Shown here: one piece after another, positions 41,961-50,977 of the stretch
How the letters are laid out: each line of letters starts with the position of its first letter
How positions within the stretch are numbered: the stretch's first letter is position 1
Source of the DNA: Nitrospirae bacterium JdFR-85
GTDB taxonomy: Bacteria; Nitrospirota; Thermodesulfovibrionia; Thermodesulfovibrionales; JdFR-85
DNA length: 64,000 nucleotides
NCBI GenBank assembly: GCA_002011745.1
Contig: MTOU01000021.1
Span: 31,696-95,695 of the forward strand
Direction of reading: 5' to 3'
The notes under the pieces: generated by a model
What the model saw: the letters and a program-made list of their open reading frames with translations, nothing else
Told to the model about the DNA's origin: nothing
Databases searched by the model: none
Position numbers and translations under genes: made by a program

Positions 41961-42623
41961 ATGATCCAGAAGGACTTCGATATAGACCGAGTAATAAAGC
42001 TTGTCCAGAGACATGTCAAGGAATTGGATCTTCCATGGCTTGATCAACTCTCCAGAAGAGACAGAGATCCTTTTAAAGTGCTTATTTCCTGTATTCTCAG
42101 TCTCAGAACTCAGGATAAAACCACATCAGAGGCCACAAAGAGGCTATTCAGCCTGGCCCATACTCCTCAGGATATGATAAAGCTCAGCACAAAAGAGATA
42201 GAGAAGGCGATCTATCCTGTAGGCTTTTACAGGGTGAAGGCAGAAAGGATAAAGAGGCTTTCAGATACAATAGTACAGAAATACAATGGAAAGGTGCCTT
42301 CCACTTTAGAAGAGCTCTTGAGGCTTGAAGGTGTGGGTAGAAAAACAGCAAACCTGGTGATAACACTCGGCTATGGAAAGGATGGAATATGTGTGGATAC
42401 CCATGTCCACAGGATCACAAATCGCTGGGGCTATGTGAGAACCAGAACACCTGAGGAGACAGAGATGGCCTTAAGAGAGAGGCTGCCAAAGAGATACTGG
42501 AAGATGCTGAATGGTCTTCTTGTGGCCTTTGGGCAAGGTATATGTAAGCCTATCAGTCCTTTATGCACAAAGTGCAGGGTTTCAGAGTGTTGCAGAAAGG
42601 TAGGGGTAAAGAGATACCGATAA
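41961..42623 (+). CDS. nth: Endonuclease III
   Basis: HhH LLRLEGVGRKTANLVI, VDTHVHRITNRWGY, C-terminal Cys cluster CKPISPLCTKCRVSECC. Confidence 0.95.
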   Translation: MIQKDFDIDRVIKLVQRHVKELDLPWLDQLSRRDRDPFKVLISCILSLRTQDKTTSEATKRLFSLAHTPQDMIKLSTKEIEKAIYPVGFYRVKAERIKRLSDTIVQKYNGKVPSTLEELLRLEGVGRKTANLVITLGYGKDGICVDTHVHRITNRWGYVRTRTPEETEMALRERLPKRYWKMLNGLLVAFGQGICKPISPLCTKCRVSECCRKVGVKRYR

Positions 42624-42630
42624 AGGTGGA

Positions 42631-43737
42631 CTACACAAGGGTGCTGGATTCAGACAGCTTCAGCTCATTTTTGTAAAACCTATGAAGTTTGGTTAAATCT
42701 CTATACAGTCGAGAGAATGCTTCAAAGTTGAGGGACTGCTGTCCGTCTGAGAGTGCCTTGTCAGGCTCAGGATGGACCTCAATCATCACACCATCTGCTC
42801 CTGCCACTACAGAGGCGAGGGCCATGGGCCTCACAAGGTCCCTTTTACCAGTAGCATGACTTGGATCAAAGATCACAGGTAGATGGGAGATTTTTTTAAT
42901 CAGAGGTATAACAGAAAGATCAGCAGTGTTTCTTGTTGCCCTCTCGAAAGTTCTGATTCCTCTTTCACAGAGGATAACCCTCTCATTGCCCTCAACTACT
43001 ATGTATTCTGCAGAGGCGAGCCATTCATCCACAGTGGCTGAAAGCCCTCTCTTCAGCAGAACAGGCTTCTGTACCTTACCAAGCTCCTTCAGGAGGTCAA
43101 AGTTCTGCATGTTTCTTGCACCTATCTGGAGTATGTCTGCCACTTCCTGGACTTTTTCCACATGCTCTGGGCTCATCACCTCAGTAACCACTTTTAGTCC
43201 AAACTGTCTCTTTACCTCTGCCAGAATTCTCAGACCTTCCTCTTTTAATCCCTGAAAGCTATGGGGTGATGTCCTCGGCTTGAAGGCACCTCCACGAATT
43301 ATCTTCACCCCGAGAGAGGTCAGAATCTCTCCTGCCCTCATCATCTGCTCATAGTTTTCCACCGCACAGGGACCTGCTATAATCACGAATTCATCAGCAA
43401 TGCCAATCTTTATTGTATTATCAATACTTATAATAGTATCCTCAGGATGGAAGTCTCTGCTTACAAGTTTATAGGGCTTTGTAACATGAATTATTTCCAT
43501 TATTCCCTTGAGTCTCATGAGAGGTGTATCATCAATCCATCCCTGGTTTCCTATCACCCCTATGGCAGTCCTTTCTGCACCAGGGATAACCACAGGCTTC
43601 AGCCCCATCTCCTCAATAGTCTTTTTTACCTCTTCTATATCCTCCTCAGTTGCCCACTGATGCATTACAACAAGCATAGACTTCTCACTCCTAAAGCTAT
43701 TCTTTTCTATCTTTTCTCTTATACTCAGGGTCTCCAA
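42631..43737 (-). CDS. aroF: 3-deoxy-7-phosphoheptulonate synthase (ACT-like N-terminus)
   Basis: [57 protein letters not shown]. Confidence 0.95.
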   Translation of the reverse strand: METLSIREKIEKNSFRSEKSMLVVMHQWATEEDIEEVKKTIEEMGLKPVVIPGAERTAIGVIGNQGWIDDTPLMRLKGIMEIIHVTKPYKLVSRDFHPEDTIISIDNTIKIGIADEFVIIAGPCAVENYEQMMRAGEILTSLGVKIIRGGAFKPRTSPHSFQGLKEEGLRILAEVKRQFGLKVVTEVMSPEHVEKVQEVADILQIGARNMQNFDLLKELGKVQKPVLLKRGLSATVDEWLASAEYIVVEGNERVILCERGIRTFERATRNTADLSVIPLIKKISHLPVIFDPSHATGKRDLVRPMALASVVAGADGVMIEVHPEPDKALSDGQQSLNFEAFSRLYRDLTKLHRFYKNELKLSESSTLV

Positions 43738-44494
43738 AAAGAACCCCTCGTAGCCAGCGATGGGCGAATTTAAGTAGTTCCATCTCGTCTTCTTTTATTC
43801 TTTCAATCGTTTCAGAGTCTATATCATGTACCTTAAGGAACCTGCTTTCAAAGACAAAGTTTCTGAAACTGTCAATATCATAGCTGCAGAGAAGAAACAG
43901 TCTCAGGCTCTTTTCATCAGGCTGAAGATCTGATGCAAGGAGCTTTTTACTGAGAAGTATATCAAACCAGAACTTATTTGTATCATCATAGAGGTTTATC
44001 TCTTGTGCCTGTCTCCATTCTCTTACTGTCCACTCTCTGTCTTCATTGTAGCCTTTGCAGTATGACTCCTTAATAGGAAAGAAAAAGTCGTCTCCTCCCA
44101 GTTCTCGGCTTTTCAGAATTGCAAAACCTATGGGATAGTATCTGCATACAACGGGTCTATCTGAGTATATGGTACAGCCCGAATCAGTTACAAAGGGGCA
44201 TCTGCCTTCTGGTGTCATTCTAAGCATCAGAAGAGGGAGTTTTGTCTTTTTTAGCTCAGCCATTATGGTGTATTTTGCTATAAACTCCTGTGAACTAAGG
44301 CCTAACCTCTGTTTCATTCGTAGTATGTCATAGGGTGTGAGAAAGACGTCGATTTTGCCACAACAGTGGGTGAAACACTCCAGACCTTTATGACACATAA
44401 AGGTGAATTTACTGTCAAGAGACATCTTGATTGGTGTTATAGGACTTCCTGAGAGTTGTTTGATTATATCTTGCATTTTATTCTCCTTCTTCAA
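43697..44494 (-). CDS. YkgJ-family cysteine-cluster protein
   Basis: CHKGLECFTHCCG ... GRCPFVTDSGCTIYSDRPVVCRYYP. Confidence 0.88.
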   Translation of the reverse strand: MKKENKMQDIIKQLSGSPITPIKMSLDSKFTFMCHKGLECFTHCCGKIDVFLTPYDILRMKQRLGLSSQEFIAKYTIMAELKKTKLPLLMLRMTPEGRCPFVTDSGCTIYSDRPVVCRYYPIGFAILKSRELGGDDFFFPIKESYCKGYNEDREWTVREWRQAQEINLYDDTNKFWFDILLSKKLLASDLQPDEKSLRLFLLCSYDIDSFRNFVFESRFLKVHDIDSETIERIKEDEMELLKFAHRWLRGVLFGDPEYKRKDRKE

Positions 44495-44906
44495 TTATTT
44501 TATAGGTGTAGCTTATATTGGCTACACCTTCAAGGGTTGCCTTAACAGAACAGTATTTATTCATGGAGAGTTCTACAGACCTCTTAACTGCCTCTTCAGA
44601 TATATTTCTGCCCTTCACAATATACTCTATGGTTATCTCAGTAAACTTCTTTGGATGGTTTTCTGCCCTTTTGCCAACTATGTTTAATTCAAACCCTGTA
44701 ACATTCTGTTTCTTTTTTTTGAGAATGGATATTACATCCATGCCTGTGCAGCCTCCCAGTCCCATAAGTACAAGCTCTGTTGGTCTTGGTGCTGTATCTG
44801 ATCCTCCTACCTCATGGTCACCATCCATAACAATACTATGGCCTGATGTTCCATCTGCAACAAACCTCAGACCATCAACCCACTTCACCTCTACCTTCAT
44901 ACACAC
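44478..44906 (-). CDS. OsmC-family protein
   Basis: PTELVLMGLGGCTGMDVISIL and NKYCSVKATL. Confidence 0.92.
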   Translation of the reverse strand: MCMKVEVKWVDGLRFVADGTSGHSIVMDGDHEVGGSDTAPRPTELVLMGLGGCTGMDVISILKKKKQNVTGFELNIVGKRAENHPKKFTEITIEYIVKGRNISEEAVKRSVELSMNKYCSVKATLEGVANISYTYKIIEEGE

Positions 44907-45083
44907 CTCCTTGTTTATAACTGAGGCTAAAAAGATAGCCTTTATTATTATAAAACCTTAACACCAAATAATTCATTTACCCCAAAACCTGAGTTGGGCC
45001 TGGTCAGAAAAGAACGCCTTTGCGTTGTTTTTGAATTCTCTTCAGATACCACCTTTCTCAATACTAAGTCTTGTTATAAGGAA

Positions 45084-45129
45084 GGGGGCCCCCATCCCCG
45101 GAGGGGGAGGGATGGGGACGTGGAGGGGG
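45084..45129. other. GC-rich island with GGGGGCCCCC palindrome, CCCCATCCC/GGGATGGGG dyad and G-quadruplex pattern
   Basis: gggggcccccatccccggagggggagggatggggacgtggaggggg in an otherwise AT-rich intergenic region. Confidence 0.7.
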
Positions 45130-45186
45130 ACAGTAGGGTTGTGTATATATTCTAATAATAAAATTGTGAAAAAAATGTGAAGATTT

Positions 45187-46188
45187 TTAATCGTAGCCTT
45201 CGAGGGTGAAGGAGGAGAATATCATTGGATAAAGAACTATTAGGAAAAAGACTATAAGCAATAACAGGGCAGTGAGTAACCATCTCCTCTGCCAATGCAT
45301 GAGGGGGACCCCTTCTGCTTTCATTAACTCTGCAAAACCTGGGAATAGTCCAAATACCGTTGCTCCTAAAAGAGTGATATAAAGAGGATATCCCACATAA
45401 TGGTACTCCTTCTGGAGAATATCAAAAGGACAGTGATGGGTCGGAATCTCATAAAAATAAAGAGAAATGAAACTTATTAGAGAAACAATAGAGATAAAAA
45501 AGAATAATATTGCTAAGAAGGCTGTTAAGTATATAAGCCATATTTTTGTGTATCTGTAAGACAGGAAGCCTGTGAGAAAATATGCTGCTACTGTGGCAAA
45601 GAAGGTATACTTCATGGGCCTGATGGGCAGACCTGCCAATGTGCTTGCTATGCCTCTTGAGTTTTCACTGAAAAGGGCACCGCAGCAGGAGGTGATTACA
45701 TCAGGGCTTAAACCCAGAAAGAATTTTATTTCAAAATAAACGTCTAAGATGAAAAGAGGTAGAAAGAGAATGAGAGAGGCATATTTCTTTCTTACAAGAG
45801 GTAGATTCTCTGTTCTCTGGTCAATATAATTGATAAGGATCCAGATCGATGATACAAAGAATATAGTAACTTTCAGTAGCAGTGCCCACCAACCAATAGT
45901 ATTTGCATTTAGAGTGCCTGTGGCACACATTGCTCCTACAAACTGGGTATGTATATCATCAACTGTATAGATAAAAAGAAAAAGGCTCAAGAGATTAATG
46001 GCAAGAACAAAAGCAATCATACTTGAAAGAAGATAGGTCTTTCGTTCAAGGCTCAGCTGTCTTGCAGAGGAACTCTCTCTATCCCAATAACGGATGATTT
46101 TGAACCCCTCATAAGAGCTATACAGGACCATTACTGTAACCAGGGAGGTACCTCCAAGCAGGGCAATTATACCAGGGTGAAGAATCAT
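45187..46188 (-). CDS. Multi-TM membrane protein of unknown function with Cys/His motifs
   Basis: About nine TM segments; GAMCATGTLNANTIGWW, TSCCGALF, THHCPFDILQKEYHYVGYPLY; coupled to ABC ATPase. Confidence 0.85.
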   Translation of the reverse strand: MILHPGIIALLGGTSLVTVMVLYSSYEGFKIIRYWDRESSSARQLSLERKTYLLSSMIAFVLAINLLSLFLFIYTVDDIHTQFVGAMCATGTLNANTIGWWALLLKVTIFFVSSIWILINYIDQRTENLPLVRKKYASLILFLPLFILDVYFEIKFFLGLSPDVITSCCGALFSENSRGIASTLAGLPIRPMKYTFFATVAAYFLTGFLSYRYTKIWLIYLTAFLAILFFFISIVSLISFISLYFYEIPTHHCPFDILQKEYHYVGYPLYITLLGATVFGLFPGFAELMKAEGVPLMHWQRRWLLTALLLLIVFFLIVLYPMIFSSFTLEGYD

Positions 46189-46189
46189 C

Positions 46190-46870
46190 TTACTGTGTCT
46201 CTTTTATCATGCCGTCTCTTAACTCAATTACTCTGTCTACCACACTACTGTCATATACCAAAGGGTCATGGGTTGCAATTATCACGGTCTTGCCACTCCT
46301 TTTTATCTCTTCAATGATTCTCAGAAACTCCTCTGAAAGCTTAGTATCAAGATGAGCAGTGGGTTCGTCTGCAAGAATAATTTCAGGGTCATTAATAAGG
46401 GCCCTCGCAATGGCTACCCTCTGCTGTTCTCCTCCTGACAGATGCTCTACATTGAAATCTGCTCTTTTGCTTAATCTCATGCTTTCCATTACTTTCTCTG
46501 CACGAGCTTTTATCTCTGTCAAGGAGAGTCCTGTAGGATAAAGTGGAAGCATAATATTCTCTCTCACGGTGATTCCCTTCAAGAGGTTGAACTGCTGAAA
46601 CACGAATCCAAAGGTCCTGCGTCTGATTTCTGTGAGAGATCTTTCTGGCAGTTTTGCCACATCCCTACCACTTATCAAGATTCTGCCAGAGGTGGGTCGG
46701 GACATACAACCAATAAGGCTAAGGAGAGAGGTCTTTCCTGAGCCACTCGGTCCTTTTAGAACCACTGCCTCATTTTTGTTTATCCTGAGGGATATCCCCT
46801 TTACTGCCCACACCTCATTAGGCTGACCTGGATTGTACACTTTTGTTACATTCTCAAGTACTACAGTCAT
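46190..46870 (-). CDS. ABC transporter ATPase (MacB/LolD type)
   Basis: GPSGSGKTSLL, VFQQFNLL, LSGGEQQRVAIARALINDPEIILADEPTAHLD. Confidence 0.95.
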   Translation of the reverse strand: MTVVLENVTKVYNPGQPNEVWAVKGISLRINKNEAVVLKGPSGSGKTSLLSLIGCMSRPTSGRILISGRDVAKLPERSLTEIRRRTFGFVFQQFNLLKGITVRENIMLPLYPTGLSLTEIKARAEKVMESMRLSKRADFNVEHLSGGEQQRVAIARALINDPEIILADEPTAHLDTKLSEEFLRIIEEIKRSGKTVIIATHDPLVYDSSVVDRVIELRDGMIKETQ

Positions 46871-48037
46871 TTATCCCCTCATCACCTGGTCAGGCTCTGT
46901 CATGGCCGCCTTCCAAGAAGGCACTATTGTAGAGGCCATATAAGGCACTACTGTGAGAAACAGTAATACAAGGATTTGATAGGCGCTTACATAGGGTGTT
47001 AGCTTCAAAGTAGGGAATACTACTGACCATCCTTTAAGGGCAGTAGATAGCAAGGGTGCTCCAAAGAAGAACACGTGCATGTATCCACCAATAAGACCGG
47101 TGAAGAAAGAGAGTGAAGAGAGAACAAATCCCTCCCAGAACTTCAGTTCCATTATATCCGAACTCTCCCATCCTATGGCCTTTAGTATTCCTATCTCTCT
47201 CCTTTCTTCTGCAGAAAGCCCTGTTGCCTTATCCCAGGCAAGTATTACAAATGCCACCACTGCTGCAATAAACATTGTGAGTATCATTCCACTACGCCAG
47301 TCAAAAAGAGACTCATATGTTCTAAGAATCTCCTCTCTTGTTATAGGTCTTGTAGAGGGGAACAGTTTTTTGATCTTCTCTGCTACTGTCTCAATCTCTT
47401 CTGGATTGTAGACCTCTACCACAATATCAGTGGCAAACCCTGTAGGTATCTGAAAGAGTCTCTTTATATCATCATTACTCAGGATAATAAGGTCATTGGT
47501 CAGAATATCTGAGGCTGTCTTAAATATACCTGCAATCTTGAAGGTATAACTGATTCCATCTGCCCCGATAATAGTGATTCTATCTCCCACCTCAGCGAAA
47601 TATGCCTTAGCCACTCCTTTACCCACAATGCATACCCCTTTCTGCTCAGAAAAGAAACTTTTCCCTTCTAAGATCTCAATCTTCCTGAGCATATCCCTAT
47701 TTGCTCCTAAGAGGGTGTAATTTGCTCCAATAAAAGGGTCATAATAGTAACCCCAGTACCGGGGTTCTACTTTTCCGACACCTGGTATAGTCTTTATTTT
47801 ATTTATATACTCAACAGGTATAAGTTCATGCCTCCCTGCGACAGTCCTCTGTACAGTGATCTCTGGGGCTCCTTGAAGGATCTCTATGGCCTCTTTTTTG
47901 AGTGCATAGGTAAGAAGTAGTATAGAGGATAATATAAACACGAGTAGAGAGAAGGCAAAAAGTAGGGCAAGATTCTTATACTTTCTTCTGCAGAGACAAG
48001 AGAGCGCAAATTCAAGAATCATTAAATGACGCCTCAT
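46871..48037 (-). CDS. MacB/FtsX-type ABC transporter permease
   Basis: N-terminal TM, MacB_PCD-like periplasmic domain, AEERREIGILKAIGWESSDIM and C-terminal TMs. Confidence 0.93.
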   Translation of the reverse strand: MRRHLMILEFALSCLCRRKYKNLALLFAFSLLVFILSSILLLTYALKKEAIEILQGAPEITVQRTVAGRHELIPVEYINKIKTIPGVGKVEPRYWGYYYDPFIGANYTLLGANRDMLRKIEILEGKSFFSEQKGVCIVGKGVAKAYFAEVGDRITIIGADGISYTFKIAGIFKTASDILTNDLIILSNDDIKRLFQIPTGFATDIVVEVYNPEEIETVAEKIKKLFPSTRPITREEILRTYESLFDWRSGMILTMFIAAVVAFVILAWDKATGLSAEERREIGILKAIGWESSDIMELKFWEGFVLSSLSFFTGLIGGYMHVFFFGAPLLSTALKGWSVVFPTLKLTPYVSAYQILVLLFLTVVPYMASTIVPSWKAAMTEPDQVMRG

Positions 48038-48339
48038 TTGACCGCCTCCAAAGGCCTTCTGAAATGGGGTGGAGGAGAGAGTACCGAACCCGCTGGGAAA
48101 TGTTCTAAACAGGATGGACAGTCCTGAAAGGCACTAAAGATATCAGTCTGCGAAGGATGTCTTGTATATCTTGCTTCAGTCCATATAGCAAGGTCTGTTG
48201 CAGTCAGGCCCTGACAGAGTTGTCTGAGATATTTCATCTCATCAATCCTTGTGTTTATGGAGATATAGCTGAAAAGTAAAATTCCTATCAGTAGAAGAAG
48301 CTCTACAATGAAGATCCCTATGAATACTTTGTATTTCAT
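48034..48339 (-). CDS. Small membrane-anchored protein with CxxC motif
   Basis: N-terminal TM; C-terminal AFQDCPSCLEHFP; coupled to permease. Confidence 0.75.
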   Translation of the reverse strand: MKYKVFIGIFIVELLLLIGILLFSYISINTRIDEMKYLRQLCQGLTATDLAIWTEARYTRHPSQTDIFSAFQDCPSCLEHFPAGSVLSPPPHFRRPLEAVK

Positions 48340-48350
48340 AAATTTTTATG

Positions 48351-48386
48351 AGAGAAAAGAAGCGGATTTATCCGCTCCTTTTCTCT
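48351..48386 (-). terminator. Hairpin between nosL and the downstream ABC genes
   Basis: agagaaaagaagcggatttatccgctccttttctct: near-perfect inverted repeat with one mismatch in the stem. Confidence 0.6.
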
Positions 48387-48392
48387 ACTGAA

Positions 48393-48908
48393 CTACATAT
48401 GCTCCATCTGCATATGTTCCATCTTCATCTTTTTCATCTTCATTTTGGGAAGTACATTAGGAGTTATTTCAGAAAACTGGAGCATTTTCTTGCCCTTGTG
48501 GTCTTTCATGAATATCTCTGCTTTTTCTTTGCCCTTTACAGGAATGAGTTCCATACCCATAGGACCATAAACATCACTTCCGATAACAAAATATAGATCC
48601 TTATCATCTGCCTTTACCATTTTTGTTGTGTAGTATTCTGTTACATATATGGCATCAATCTGGTCTGCACTTTTGCCATACTTTCCCAAGTTGAAATAGT
48701 ACCTGAACATGTCCTTGGGTCCATCAAATGCAACGTATGTACCATCCTTGAATAAAATCTCTGCTACCCATTTGGGATACTTGGATACAATCATTCCACA
48801 TACTGGACACTTGTCTTTTGGTCCAGGTGTCACTGGTTCTGATGCCCATGCAAGGGCGAAAACTCCCAATAAAAGTAATACAGCCAGTATTATATAGACT
48901 TTTCTCAT
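48393..48908 (-). CDS. nosL: NosL-family copper-binding protein with Met/His-rich tail
   Basis: CPVCGMIVSKYPKWVAEI, FDGPKDMFRYY; tail MKMKKMKMEHMQMEHM; start set at ATG 48908 after RBS aggagg (ORF track extends to 48953). Confidence 0.88.
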   Translation of the reverse strand: MRKVYIILAVLLLLGVFALAWASEPVTPGPKDKCPVCGMIVSKYPKWVAEILFKDGTYVAFDGPKDMFRYYFNLGKYGKSADQIDAIYVTEYYTTKMVKADDKDLYFVIGSDVYGPMGMELIPVKGKEKAEIFMKDHKGKKMLQFSEITPNVLPKMKMKKMKMEHMQMEHM

Positions 48909-48972
48909 AAGAAACCTCCTATTAATGTATTCTAAGGGGTAAGACCCCTCCAAATAAATATTATGATGAGGT

Positions 48973-49341
48973 TTATCTTGAGGGACAGGGTGGTTTGAAG
49001 TGTTCCTGAGAAAGGATAAATCTCTTATAGGTTTCTCTATTTAGTATAATCGTACTTACAGAAAAGACTACAAGGACTACTGTAATAGGAACAAATACTT
49101 CAGAGTTGTATCCGAAAGTAGAAGATTTTTTATTACATATATCAGGTAAGATTCTTAAATTATGTTTAGAAAGATCGTTTCTTGACTTAATAAAAGTAAC
49201 CCCTGAGAAAAGAAGTCCTATAACTATCACAGGTATCAGAATAAGAAATATCCTTCTGACCCCTGTTATTCTGGATTCTCCCTTCTTCTGCACAGAAGGA
49301 CTCCTTTTCCTATCTGTGGCCTCTCTTCCTCCCAGCACCAT
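48973..49341 (-). CDS. Hypothetical protein with two predicted TM segments
   Basis: ORF upstream of nosL, same strand; IFLILIPVIVIGLLFSGVTF and VFVPITVVLVVFSVSTIIL. Confidence 0.5.
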   Translation of the reverse strand: MVLGGREATDRKRSPSVQKKGESRITGVRRIFLILIPVIVIGLLFSGVTFIKSRNDLSKHNLRILPDICNKKSSTFGYNSEVFVPITVVLVVFSVSTIILNRETYKRFILSQEHFKPPCPSR

Positions 49342-49754
49342 GTTTTTTTCTCTCTTAATTGTATGGTTCGGATTTAAATATTTAAAAGTTTACATTATCA
49401 ATATCTTTTATTTCAATTTTGTCTTTCAGTATGATAAAAATTTTAAATTTAACCATTTAAAAAATTAATTTGTATAAGGCTATCAGGAATCTTTAAAATA
49501 TGTTTAAATAATTTAATAGGGTGGGGTGAAAGTGGATAGAGCCTGTGATGGAAGAAAATCAGGCAGTAGAAGAGGGGAAGGGGTAGGTATAAGTATGAAC
49601 CTATTTAAGAAGTTTAACCTAATATCTAAGAAAGGGAGGTGAGAGGCGACAGAACAGGATATAGCAAAAGACATAAGTCATTTCACTACAACCTGCACGC
49701 AAAATAAAAACAGAAAATTAAACAAAATCCTAAATAATAAGCTGGGAGGTAGGT

Positions 49755-50843
49755 ATGAAGAAGAAACTATTTTTCCTTACTCTAATAGTAGCCTTAATAG
49801 CTGCAGGTCTTATTCTTCAAAGTGGAGAAGAGAGGGCAACGGCTGCAAAGAAAGTATATGAAGGAACCCTTTATGTTGCTGGTATGGGTGGCCATTTTGC
49901 TGTTGCTGATGTAGTAATTGATCCCAGTGATACTGAACAGCCTATAAAGGTAAAGAACTTAGACAAGATTGATATTGGAACTGCAAAGACCCATCCTACA
50001 CATGATCCCAGAATTGATAAAAACAACAGAAGCATTATGTTCTGGTCCACATATAAGTATGATCCCAATGGGAATCTCCATGTGGGCAAGACAGACCTGA
50101 AGACTGGTAAAGTTATAAAAGATGTTGCTCTTCCCAGGCCTGATAGGGCCAAGAAGGTGGTAGCTAACTACTGCGGTTCAGGTCAGTCAGACAAATACTA
50201 TATGCCTGTGTCCATGTCTGATGAGGGTTATATTGATGTGTTTGATAAAGAGACCTTGGAGCTCAAACATCGTATCTGGGTTTCAGAGCTGGGTTATAAA
50301 CCTGGCACCTATACATTTGCCCATGGAACAAACACTCCAGATGGTAAGTACTTCCTTTTGACACTAAATCTCACTCCTACAGGCTGGACAAAGTGGACAG
50401 GAAATACCCAACTCATTCTGCTTGATATGAAGGCCCTTGAGCAAGGAAAAGCCAAGAAAGTGGCAGAGGCTACCATTACTGGAATGGCAGGAAAGACTAT
50501 TACCTTCAGGCAGTACTTCACCAACAATGGTAAATACCTCCTGCAGTCAGGTGCTGACAGGGGTTATCTCATCGATGTGAAGACCCTTAAGGTTCTGGAT
50601 GAGATAGCACCTCTTCCTGGTGAGAACCATGACATAATACCCACCCCCGATGACAAATATGGCATTATGACTCTGAGGCAGAAGATCAAACACAAGGGTA
50701 AAGAGATAGTTGATGGAACTCTCCTGTTGTATGATATCGAGGCAAGAAAGACCATAGGCAAACCTACTTCAGTCTGTTATCCTTGTCATAAGTACTTCGG
50801 AAAGAAGGCTGTACTCTGTGGAATCGAGGCAAACTGGAAGTAG
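49755..50843 (+). CDS. Exported beta-propeller-like protein with C-terminal CxxCH (putative c-type heme) motif
   Basis: Signal peptide; repeated blade-like segments (LYVAGMGGHFAVADVV, GYIDVFDKETLELKH, GYLIDVKTLKVLDEI, GTLLLYDIEARKTIG); C-terminus SVCYPCHKYFGKKAVLCGIEANWK; RBS gggaggt. Confidence 0.85.
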   Translation: MKKKLFFLTLIVALIAAGLILQSGEERATAAKKVYEGTLYVAGMGGHFAVADVVIDPSDTEQPIKVKNLDKIDIGTAKTHPTHDPRIDKNNRSIMFWSTYKYDPNGNLHVGKTDLKTGKVIKDVALPRPDRAKKVVANYCGSGQSDKYYMPVSMSDEGYIDVFDKETLELKHRIWVSELGYKPGTYTFAHGTNTPDGKYFLLTLNLTPTGWTKWTGNTQLILLDMKALEQGKAKKVAEATITGMAGKTITFRQYFTNNGKYLLQSGADRGYLIDVKTLKVLDEIAPLPGENHDIIPTPDDKYGIMTLRQKIKHKGKEIVDGTLLLYDIEARKTIGKPTSVCYPCHKYFGKKAVLCGIEANWK

Positions 50844-50857
50844 TTAGAAGGTTCTGA

Positions 50858-50888
50858 GGCGGGGAAGCATATTTCTCTCTTCCCCGCC
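50858..50888 (+). terminator. Hairpin after beta-propeller gene
   Basis: GGCGGGGAAG-N11-CTTCCCCGCC then cctttccttc. Confidence 0.65.
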
Positions 50889-50977
50889 CCTTTCCTTCAA
50901 AGTCTCTGAACCCCTTTTAAAATCTCCTAAGACAAGGATTCTCTCAACTTAAGAGAACCTGGATGGGGGCGTAGAAA

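Noticed and set aside
49532-49642. 36-aa ORF upstream of the propeller gene (VDRACDGRKSGSRRGEGVGISMNLFKKFNLISKKGR)
   Set aside because: GTG start, no convincing composition or family; likely leader sequence by chance.
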